A program made the translations under genes and the position numbers. Positions 55,293-64,000 of a stretch of 64,000 bases of DNA are shown piece after piece. The DNA is taken from assembly GCF_029227915.1 (NCBI RefSeq), contig NC_079885.1, forward strand, positions 30,569,001 through 30,633,000, given 5' to 3'. Numbering within the stretch: position 1 is the stretch's first letter; each line of letters opens with the position of its first letter. A model generated the notes under the pieces. It saw only the letters and a program-made list of their open reading frames with translations. It had not been told where the DNA came from and ran no database searches. Origin of the DNA: Hydractinia symbiolongicarpus (taxonomy: Eukaryota > Cnidaria > Hydrozoa > Anthoathecata > Hydractiniidae).

Positions 55293-56485
55293 ATGGATGA
55301 CATTTTCAGATATAACCCGAATGCGACATATAAACCAAATGGAGGGCGGGATCTTCAAATATTGGGCGCTAGGGATCTGTACAAACAGGCCATTATTGTG
55401 TCTGAAAGTGGCTCTTTCCCCGCTTCCTTTCCTAATATTTTTACCAATTATGAACTAAGTCATAACGCGCAACGTATGAGAATTTGGAATGAGCAACCTT
55501 TTAGATTATGGCAAACCCAGCTAAATTTCGCCACTTGGTGCGCTTCAAGTGCCTGTGGGGTAAGTTCGGAACACCTGAAGGATGGTAGATCTATGGTCAG
55601 GTCGATATATCGTTTTCATGTGTATTATCACATTAGACGAATCATTAATCGCCTGCAAACACCTCTGTCCTTTGAGAATAGTTTTAATCAATACGATAAT
55701 CCTTATTCAAATGAGGAATTTCTAAAAATCTGTGGTGAGTATGATGTTGATTCCAACCCCCTGAAATACAGAGGTCAGTACTTTTTCACTTCATATCAAA
55801 AAAGACGTAAAGACTATCCAACTCCCGGGTTGAGTTATTTCACTAACGACTCCATGACGCGGTGGATTGTGGAAAAATCCGATGGATTTTAAAAACGGGC
55901 CTTGTGAAGATCTCAAGCAGTGTTAGGGTCTATGCCTATCTTGTTCTTAGTTCTCAAGCCTCGGCGCGCTCATCCATCCTCGGTAATGATTCAAGTGCTC
56001 TGACCGCTCAAAGAGTTTTTATGAATAACCTTGAAGACATTGTTAACCGTAGGGTTGATATTCAGGAGGACATTAAACGTTATCAGGATACTTTAAACTA
56101 CGCTTCAAGTAAGGTTGATTATTCGGTTGGACAAGGTATTTATATGTTACCTAGTGACATGAATCTCAGAATTAAGACCGGTGTGGTGGGTTACAACAAC
56201 AAGATTTTGATATCGGGTGAAGATCTTACCATCGGTATTAATCGAAAGGTCAATGTTATTGAAAAAACAGCTGAATCACATAAGATAACTAAAAAGAAGC
56301 CTGTAACACCCGATCATCCTGATATCCATCCTGATAAACACATTACCGTACACCACGTGGATACTACAGATAAACACATTACTGCACCTTACCACAAAGA
56401 TACTCCTCCTACACACGAAGATGAGAAGATCGCTCTTGTGATTGTTATGACAACAGGTTATTTCATATGGTATTTGTTTAGATAA
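55293..56485 (+). pseudogene. Conserved Polinton virion-region protein, split by a frameshift
   Basis: Two overlapping frames that belong to one protein. The first (55293-55892, 199 residues: GGRDLQILGARDLYKQAIIV, LSHNAQRMRIWNEQPFRLWQ, SMTRWIVEKSDGF) stops at a TAA. The second frame, open from upstream of that stop, continues with TGLVKISSSVRVYAYLVLSS, EDIVNRRVDIQEDIKRYQDT and YSVGQGIYMLPSDMNLRIKT. It ends with a His/Lys/Pro-rich tail and a membrane segment (IALVIVMTTGYFIWYLF). The break lies near 55885-55900 in GGATTTTAAAAACGGG, a one-base change beside an A-run. I recall the fused form as one protein of about 400 residues in other invertebrate Polintons. Function unknown. Confidence 0.72.
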
Positions 56486-56503
56486 AGAATGACGTCAATT
56501 AAA

Positions 56504-56661
56504 TGTCAATCAAGCCAGAATAACAATAGAGAAACAATGCATTCCTTACATACCAAATATCCTTAGCAACGGCTACTTTCGTTTTGACTTTTTTCTTATG
56601 TAAACAAATTTCTGGTATGTAAAATATGTAAAATCCTATTGTTATAAGCGTTTGATTGACA
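56504..56661. repeat. 158-bp nested imperfect inverted repeat (MITE-like or cis element)
   Basis: Three pairs of arms are nested around one centre: TGTCAATCAA 56504-56513 with TTGATTGACA 56652-56661; TAACAATAG 56521-56529 with CTATTGTTA 56636-56644; TTACATACCA 56546-56555 with TGGTATGTAA 56613-56622. Arm spacing is 7/7 nt and then 16/13 nt, so the arms are collinear. It occupies most of the 255-bp gap between the split gene and the last gene, which otherwise holds only AT-rich DNA and a TATAAAG upstream of 56741. Confidence 0.65.
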
Positions 56662-56740
56662 GATGGTAGATAACAAAAACTGCTTGCGTGTTGTTATTTA
56701 TAAAGTGGTATAAAGAGATGTAATCGTGAATATAAACACA

Positions 56741-57076
56741 ATGGCTTTTCCAACAGTTGAAGAATTTGAACAAAACATAGAACAAGTTACTCCAATCATA
56801 AAGTGGAGAGAGCTGCCTAAAAACGATATTTACCTTGTTAAATATGTGAAAGAGATGGAAATATCAAGACCCGGTGCTCTTTCTGAAAAATCTATGTATG
56901 CGGAGGTTCAAGATAGAATGGGAAATAAATATAAGACATGGTTGCCTGCAAAACTTTGTGATGAATTGAAGGATTATGGTTGGAAGGGTGATGCCTTTGT
57001 CAGATCAAATGGTCTCAAGCAATCTCAAAAGAATCATGAAAATCAAGTCTTCAGTTATGACATTATGTGGCGCTAA
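56741..57076 (+). CDS. Unrecognised 111-aa soluble protein at the Polinton right end
   Basis: I chose the ATG at 56741 (MAFPTVEEFEQNIEQVTPII) because a longer frame would need GTG. A TATAAAG lies about 30 bp upstream. Residues 25-95 alternate strand-like segments (IKWRELPKNDIYLVKYV, YAEVQDRMGNKYKTWLPAK, DAFVRSNGLKQSQKN), ending VFSYDIMWR. This resembles small OB-like proteins I have seen in invertebrate mobile elements, so single-strand DNA binding is one possibility, but no diagnostic residue proves it. It is followed after 19 nt by a stem-loop that overlaps the TIR edge. Confidence 0.6.
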   Translation: MAFPTVEEFEQNIEQVTPIIKWRELPKNDIYLVKYVKEMEISRPGALSEKSMYAEVQDRMGNKYKTWLPAKLCDELKDYGWKGDAFVRSNGLKQSQKNHENQVFSYDIMWR

Positions 57077-57095
57077 ACCTTGCAATGTTGCAATC

Positions 57096-57120
57096 ATCTT
57101 TACTTGTTTCTGGTAAAGAT
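57096..57120. terminator. 3' stem-loop beyond the last gene, abutting the right TIR
   Basis: ATCTTTAC / GTAAAGAT, 8-bp stem with a 9-nt loop. The 25-nt unit differs by one base from the stem-loop after integrase (46951-46975). Its right arm crosses into the first two bases of the terminal repeat. Confidence 0.6.
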
Positions 57121-57361
57121 AGACACACATAACACTATAAATTATAAGGCACGACAGATGAGGGTGGGGAGGGACCTATGGGACGGGGAGGGAGGGGACA
57201 CGGCGGGGGTTGGGGGGTTGGGGCGGATCCGGACATTCGTAGGTGCTAACGGATTTTATCGACTCTTCTATCGTTGATTTGACGTGGATGATCTATAATT
57301 TAACGTGGAGTGGCACAGAATATATTAATCGCTGTCCTAGGATCCGCATTTTCCTATCTCT
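57119..57361 (-). repeat. Right terminal inverted repeat of the Polinton (243 bp)
   Basis: The mirror copy of 41069-41311, ending ...CCTATCTCT. It begins inside the right arm of a stem-loop (57096-57120). The G-rich strand here is the plus strand (about 57161-57225), with several runs of three to six G that could form a quadruplex. No gene lies inside apart from the mirror of the polymerase C-terminal codons. Confidence 0.95.
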
Positions 57362-57367
57362 ACTAAA
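57362..57367 (+). other. Polinton target-site duplication, right copy (ACTAAA)
   Basis: ACTAAA directly follows the last base of the right terminal inverted repeat and matches the left copy. Removing the element and one copy restores a normal satellite monomer (CACCACTAAAACCC). Confidence 0.8.
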
Positions 57368-59534
57368 ACCCATGAGACTTGTAGTTTTCAAAAATATTTT
57401 CATTTTTGATGAGACGCTTAATGAAAGGGGTTTAATCGCCGGCAAACAAAAACCGGCGATTTCCCGTAAATCCCGGGCTTGGCCCGTATAGTCGAATGTA
57501 TAAAAGAAAGTACCCTGTGAGTAAACTCATTTCCAGAACGATTTTGTAAACTAATTTTTCACCACTAAAACGCATAAGACTTGTAGATTTCAAAAATGTT
57601 TTTATTTTTGATGAGACTCCGAATAAAAGAAGTTTAATCGCCGTCAAACGAAAATCCGCGATTTCCCGAAAATCCCGGGCTTGGCCCGTATAGTCAAAAG
57701 TATACAAAGAAAGTACCCAGTGAGTAAACTCATTTCCCAAACGATTTTTTAAATTATTTTGTCACCACTAAAACGCATGAGACTTGTAGTTTTCAGAAGT
57801 GTTTTCATTTTTGATGAGACGCTTAATGAATGTGGTTTAATCGCCGGCAAACGAAAACCCGCGATTTTCCGTAAATCCCGGGCTTGGCCCGTATAGTCGA
57901 ATGTATTCAAAGAAAGTACCCTGTGAGTAAATTCATTTCCAAAACGATTTTTTAAATTATCTTTTCACCACTAAAACGCATGAGAATTGTAGTTTTTAAA
58001 AATGTTTTCATTTTTGATGAGACGCTGAATAAAAGAAGTTTAATCGACGACAAACGAAAACCCGCCATTTCCCGTAAACCCCGGACTCGGCCTGTATAGT
58101 CAAAAGTATACAAAGAAAGTACCCAGGGAGTAAACTCATTTCCCGAACGATTTTTTAAATTATTATTTCACCACTAAAGCCCATGAGACTTGTAGTTTTT
58201 AAAAATGTTTTCATTTTTGATGAGACGCTGATTAAAGGAGGTTTAATCGCCGGTAAACAAAAACTGCCATTTCCCGTAAATCCCGGACTCAGCCCGTATA
58301 GTCGAATGTATACAAAGAAAGTACCCTGTGAGTAAATTCATTTCCAAAACGATTTTTTAAATTATTTTTTCACCACTAAAACGCATGAGACTTGTAGTTT
58401 TCAGAAATGTTTTCATTTTTGATGAGACGTTTACCGAAAGTGGTTTAATCGCCGGCAAACGAAAACCCGCGATTTCCCGTAAATCCCGCGCTTGGCTCGT
58501 ATAGTCGAATGTATACAAAGAAAGTACCCAGGGAGTAAACTCCTTTCCTGAACGATTTTTTAAATTATTTTTTCACCACTAAAACGCATGAGACTTGTAG
58601 ATTTCAAAAATGTTTTTATTTTTGATGAGACTCCGAATAAAAGAAGTTTAATCGCCGTCAAACGAAAACCCGCGATTTCCCGAAAATCCCGGGCTTGGCC
58701 CGTATAGTCAAAAGTATACAAAGAAAGTACCCAGTGAGTAAACTTATTTCCCAAACGATTTTTTAAATTATTTTGTCACCACTAAAACGCATGAGACTTG
58801 TAGTTTTCAGAAGTGTTTTCATTTTTGATGAGACGCTTAATGAATGTGGTTTAATCGCCGGCAAACGAAAACCCGCGATTTTCCGTAAATCCCGGGCTTG
58901 GCCCGTATAGTCGAATGTATACAAAGAAAGTACCCTGTGAGTAAATTCATTTCCAAAACGATTTTTTAAATTATCTTTCACCACTAAAACGCATGAGAAT
59001 TGTAGTTTTTAAAAATGTTTTCATTTTTGATGAGACGCTGAATAAAAGAAGTTTAATCGACGACAAACGAAAACCCGACATTTCCCGTAAACCCCGGACT
59101 CGGCCTGTATAGTCAAAAGTATACAAAGAAAGTACCCAGGGAGTAAACTCATTTCCCGAACGATTTTTTAAATTATTATTTCACCACTAAAGCCCATGAG
59201 ACTTGTAGTTTTTAAAAATGTTTTCATTTTTGATGAGACGCTGATTAAAGGAGGTTTAATCGCCGGTAAACAAAAACTGCCATTTCCCGTAAATCCCGGA
59301 CTCAGCCCGTATAGTCGAATGTATACAAAGAAAGTACCCTGTGAGTAAATTCATTTCCAAAACGATTTTTTAAATTATTTTTTCACCACTAAAACGCATG
59401 AGACTTGTAGTTTTCAGAAATGTTTTCATTTTTGATGAGACGTTTACCGAAAGTGGTTTAATCGCCGGCAAACGAAAACCCGCGATTTCCCGTAAATCCC
59501 GCGCTTGGCTCGTATAGTCGAATGTATACAAAGA

Positions 59535-60770
59535 AAGTACCCAGGGAGTAAACTCCTTTCCTGAACGATTTTTTAAATTATTTTTTCACCACTAAAACGC
59601 ATGAGACTTGTAGTTTTTAAAAATGTTTTCATTTTTGATGAGACGCTTAATGAAAGGGGTTTTAATCGCCGGCAAACGAAAACCCGCGATTTCCCGTAAA
59701 TCCCGGGCTTGGCCTGTATAGTCGAATGTATACAAAGAAAGTACCCTGTAAGTAAACTCATTTTCAGAACGACTTTTTAAATTATTTTTTCACCACTGAA
59801 ACGCATAAGTCTTGTAGATTTCAAAAATGTTTTCATTTTTGATGAGACGCTTGATGAAATTGGTTTAATCGCCGGCAAACGAAAACCCGCGATTTCCCGT
59901 AAATCCCGGGCTTGGCCCGTATAGTCAAATGTATACAAAGAAAGTACCCAGGCAGTAAACTCATTTCCCAAACGATTTTTTAAATTATTTTGTCACCACT
60001 AAAACGCATGAGACTTTTAGTTTTCAAAAGTGTTTTCATTTTTGATGAGACGCTGAATAAAAGAGGTTTAATCGCCGGCAAACGAAAACCCGCAATTTCC
60101 CGTAAATCCCGGACTCGGCCCGTATAGTCAAAAGTATACAAAGAAAGTACCCAGGGAGTAAACTCCTTTCCTGAACGATTTTTTAAATTATTTTTTCACC
60201 ACTAAAACGCATGAGACTTGTAGTTTTTAAAAATGTTTTCATTTTTGATGAGACGCTTAATGAAAGGGGTTTTAATCGCCGGCAAACGAAAACCCGCGAT
60301 TTCCCGTAAATCCCGGGCTTGGCCTGTATAGTCGAATGTATACAAAGAAAGTACCCTGTAAGTAAACTCATTTTCAGAACGACTTTTTAAATTATTTTTT
60401 CACCACTGAAACGCATAAGTCTTGTAGATTTCAAAAATGTTTTCATTTTTGATGAGACGCTTGATGAAATTGGTTTAATCGCCGGCAAACGAAAACCCGC
60501 GATTTCCCGTAAATCCCGGGCTTGGCCCGTATAGTCAAATGTATACAAAGAAAGTACCCAGGCAGTAAACTCATTTCCCAAACGATTTTTTAAATTATTT
60601 TGTCACCACTAAAACGCATGAGACTTTTAGTTTTCAAAAGTGTTTTCATTTTTGATGAGACGCTGAATAAAAGAGGTTTAATCGCCGGCAAACGAAAACC
60701 CGCAATTTCCCGTAAATCCCGGACTCGGCCCGTATAGTCAAAAGTATACAAAGAAAGTACCCAGGGAGTA
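59535..60770 (-). repeat. 610-bp tandem duplication within the satellite
   Basis: Three monomers are repeated once in tandem: 59573-59971 equals 60183-60581 at an offset of 610 bp, with no difference seen in the compared stretches (for example the shared variants AACTCCTTTCCTGAACG and CTTGTAGATTTC). It is the youngest-looking duplication in the right array. Confidence 0.85.
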
Positions 60771-63700
60771 AACTCATTTCCCGAACGATTTTTAAAATTA
60801 TTTTTTCACCACTAAAACGTATGAGACTTGTAGTTTTTAGAAATGTTTTCATTTTTGATGAGACGCTTAATGAATGTGGTTTAATCGCCGGCAAACGAAA
60901 ACCCGCGATTTTTCGTAAATCCCGGGCTTGGCCCGTATAGTTGAATGTATACAAAGAAAGTACCCTGTGAGTAAACTCATTTCCAGAACGATGTTTAAAA
61001 TTATTTTTTCACCACTAAAACGCATAAGACTTGTAGATTTCAAAAATGTTTTCATTTTTGATGAGACGCTGATTAAAGGAGGTTTAATCGCCGGTAAACA
61101 AAAACTGCCATTTCCCGTAAATCCCGGACTCAGCCCGTATAGTCAAAAGTATACAAAGAAAGTACCCAGGAATTAAACTCATTTCCCGAACGATTTTTTG
61201 AATTATTTTTTCACCACTAAAACGCATTAGACTTGTAGTTTTTAAAAATGTTTTCATTTTTGATGAGACGCTGAATAAAAGAAGTTTTATCGACGGCAAA
61301 CGAAAACCCGCCATTTCCCGTAAATCCCGGACTCAGCGCGTATAGTCAAAAGTATACAAAGAAGGTACCCAGGGAGTAAACTCATTTCCCGAGCGATTTT
61401 TTAAATTATTTTTTCACCACTAAAACGCATGAGACTTGTAGTTTTCAGAAATGTTTTCATTTTTGATGAGACGTTTACCGAAAGTGGTTTAATCGCCGGC
61501 AAACGAAAACCCGCGATTTCCCGTAAATCCCGGGCTTAGCTCGTATAGTCGAATGTATACAAAGAAACTACCCAGGGAGTAAACTCCTTTCCTGAACGAT
61601 TTTTTAAATTATTTTTTCACCACTAAAACGCATGAGACTTGTAGTTTTTAAAAATGTTTTCATTTTTGATGAGACGCTTAATGAAAGGGGTTTTAATCGC
61701 CGGCAAACGAAAACCCGCGATTTCCCGTAAATCCCGGGCTTGGCCTGTATAGTCGAATGTATACAAAGAAAGTACCCTGTAAGTAAACTCATTTTCAGAA
61801 CGACTTTTTAAATTATTTTTTCACCACTGAAACGCATAAGTCTTGTAGTTTTCAAAAATGTTTTCATTTTTGATGAGACGCTTAATGAAATTGGTTTAAT
61901 CGCCCGCAAACGAAAACCCGCGATTTCCCGTAAATCCCGGGCTTGGCCCGTATAGTCGAATGTATACAAAGAAAGTACCCAGGGAGTAAACTCATTTCCC
62001 AAACGATTTTTTAAATTATTTTGTCACCACTAAAACGCATGAGACTTTTAGTTTTCAAAAGTGTTTTCATTTTTGATGAGACGCTGAATAAAAGAGGTTT
62101 AATCGCCGGCAAACGAAAACCCGCAATTTCCCGTAAATCCCGGACTCGGCCCGTATAGTCAAAAGTATACAAAGAAAGTACCCAGGGAGTAAACTCATTT
62201 CCCGAACGATTTTTAAAATTATTTTTTCACCACTAAAACGTATGAGACTTGTAGTTTTCAGAAATGTTTTCATTTCTGATGAGACGCCTAATGAATGTGG
62301 TTTAATCGCCGGCAAACGAAAACCCGCGATTTTTCGTAAATCCCGGGCTTGGCCCGTATAGTTGAATGTATACAAAGAAAGTACCCTGTGAGTAAACTCA
62401 TTTCCAGAACGATGTTTAAAATTATTTTTTCACCACTAAAACGCATAAGACTTGTAGATTTCAAAAATGTTTTCATTTTTGATGAGACTCCGAATAAAAG
62501 AAGTTTAATCGCCGTCAAACGAAAACCCGCGTATTCCCGAAAATCCCGGGCTTGGCCCGTATAGTCAAAAGTATACAAAGAAAGTACCCAGTGAGTAAAC
62601 TCATTTCCCAAACGATTTTTTAAATTATTTTGTCACCACTAAATCGCATGAGACTTGTAGTTTTCAGAAATGTTTTCATTTTTGATGAGACGCTTAATGA
62701 ATGTGGTTTAATCGCCGGCAAACGAAAACCCGCGATTTTCCGTAAATCCCGGGCTTGGCCCGTATAGTCGAATGTATACAAAGAAAGTACCCTGTGAGTA
62801 AATTCATTTCCAAAACGATTTTTTAAATTATCTTTTCACCACTAAAACGCATGAGAATTGTAGTTTTTAAAAATGTTTTCATTTTTGATGAGACGCTGAA
62901 TAAAAGAAGTTTAATCGACGGCAAACGAAAACCCGCCATTTCCCGTAAACCCCGGACTCGGCCTGTATAGTCAAAAGTATACAAAGAAAGTACCCAGGGA
63001 GTAAACTCATTTCCCGAACGATTTTTTAAATTATTATTTCACCACTAAAGCCCATGAGACTTGTAGTTTTTAAAAATGTTTTCGATTTTGATGAGACGCT
63101 GATTAAAGGAGGTTTAATCGCCGGTAAACAAAAACTGCCATTTCCCGTAAATCCCGGACTCAGCCCGTATAGTCAAAAGTATACAAAGAAAGTACCCAGG
63201 AAGTAAACTCATTTCCCGAACGATTTTTTAAATTATTTTTTCACCACTAAAACGCATTAGACTTGTAGTTTTTAAAAATGTTTTCATTTTTGATGAGACG
63301 CTGAATAAAAGAAGTTTTATCGACGGCAAACGAAAACCCGCCATTTCCCGTAAATCCCGGACTCAGCGCGTATAGTCAAAAGTATACAAAGAAGGTACCC
63401 AGGGAGTAAACTCATTTCCGGAGCGATTTTTTAAATTATTTTTTCACCACTAAAACGCATGAGACTTGTAGTTTTCAGAAATGTTTTCATTTTTGATGAG
63501 ACGTTTACCGAAAGTGGTTTAATCGCCGGCAAACGAAAACCCGCGATTTCCCGTAAATCCCGGGCTTGGCTCGTATAGTCGAATGTATACAAAGAAAGTA
63601 CCCAGGGAGTAAACTCCTTTCCTGAACGATTTTTTAAATTATTTTTTCACCACTAAAACGCATGAGACTTGTAGTTTTTAAAAATGTTTTCATTTTTGAT

Positions 63701-64000
63701 GAGACGCTTAATGAAAGGGGTTTTAATCGCCGGCAAACGAAAACCCGCGATTTCCCGTAAATCCCGGGCTTGGCCTGTATAGTCGAATGTATACAAAGAA
63801 AGTACCCTGTAAGTAAACTCATTTTCAGAACGACTTTTTAAATTATTTTTTCACCACTGAAACGCATAAGTCTTGTAGTTTTCAAAAATGTTTTCATTTT
63901 TGATGAGACGCCTAATGAAATTGGTTTAATCGCCGGCAAACGAAAACCCGCGATTTCCCGTAAATCCCGGGCTTGGCCCGTATAGTCGAATGTATACAAA

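Larger units (their letters stand above)
41069..57361. mobile_element. Polinton/Maverick, 16.3 kb, complete ends
   Basis: A self-synthesising DNA transposon / endogenous virus-like element. Evidence is the 243-bp terminal inverted repeats starting with AG, a 5-6-bp target duplication, and the hallmark gene set: protein-primed DNA polymerase B, retroviral-type integrase, double jelly-roll major capsid, putative minor capsid and FtsK/HerA-type packaging ATPase. Genes are closely packed and sometimes overlap. Integrase, the 426-residue protein, the split gene at 55293-56485 and the last gene are on the plus strand; the rest are on the minus strand. The polymerase, integrase and one virion-region gene are broken, so this copy cannot act alone, although capsid and ATPase genes are intact. 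Composition is visibly less AT-rich than the LINE. Confidence 0.97.
57362..64000 (-). repeat. 203-bp satellite array right of the Polinton
   Basis: The satellite resumes in mid-monomer in the same orientation as before the insertion and runs to the window end. The first monomers follow the order expected from the 1154-bp HOR on the left (AAACCCATGAG..., then TTTTGTAAACTAATTTTTC..., then the CCAGTGAG variant). The arrangement then changes. No 139-bp monomer was found on this side. Offsets of about 1013, 610, 1421 and 2030 bp (5, 3, 7 and 10 monomers) mark local HORs. No gene is present. Confidence 0.97.

Noticed and set aside
41069-57361. CRISPR or bacterial phage origin
   Set aside because: The palindromes are 3' stem-loops, not spaced repeats, and the gene set, TIRs and satellite flanks are those of a eukaryotic Polinton.

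Overview
The window looks like satellite heterochromatin from an invertebrate animal genome, interrupted by two mobile elements. A cnidarian host is my best guess. It rests on remembered resemblance of the Polinton accessory proteins and the LINE to cnidarian families, not on a search. I see no ordinary host gene, rRNA, tRNA or CRISPR array.

Layout. (1) 1-6672: tandem array of a roughly 203-bp AT-rich monomer. (2) At about 6672 the array flips orientation, and the inverted arrangement runs to 34235. It is built into higher-order repeats (HORs) of 1092, 1154, 1966 bp and so on, which are sums of 203-bp monomers and a 139-bp monomer carrying a fixed 64-bp deletion. (3) 34236-37723: a minus-strand APE-type non-LTR retrotransposon (CR1/L2-like). 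ORF1 has an SGNH-hydrolase domain. ORF2 has lost, in frame, the reverse transcriptase fingers and the first palm motif. (4) 37724-41068: more satellite with a clear 1154-bp HOR. (5) 41069-57361: a complete 16.3-kb Polinton/Maverick with 243-bp TIRs that appear identical, inserted inside one satellite monomer with an ACTAA(A) target duplication. (6) 57362-64000: satellite again, in the same orientation.

The Polinton carries protein-primed DNA polymerase B and retroviral-type integrase for replication and transposition. It also carries a virion module: double jelly-roll major capsid, putative penton/minor capsid, packaging ATPase and several small membrane proteins. Accessory genes are two near-identical SAP-like proteins, an MDM2-type RING protein with an acidic tract, a tandem pair of related membrane proteins and a 426-residue coiled-coil/membrane protein. 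I recognise no adenain-like protease. DNA polymerase B (two frameshifts, one stop, one altered catalytic Asp), integrase (one stop) and the gene at 55293-56485 (one frameshift) are broken, while the capsid, ATPase and accessory genes are open.

Most noteworthy: a series of perfect stem-loops 10-19 nt beyond stop codons throughout the Polinton, resembling the 3'-end hairpins of giant viruses and virophages; a segmental duplication that gave the RING gene the promoter and first codons of the polymerase gene; the MDM2-like C2H2C4 RING itself; a 158-bp nested inverted repeat; and a LINE whose two ORFs are separated by a single in-frame UGA.
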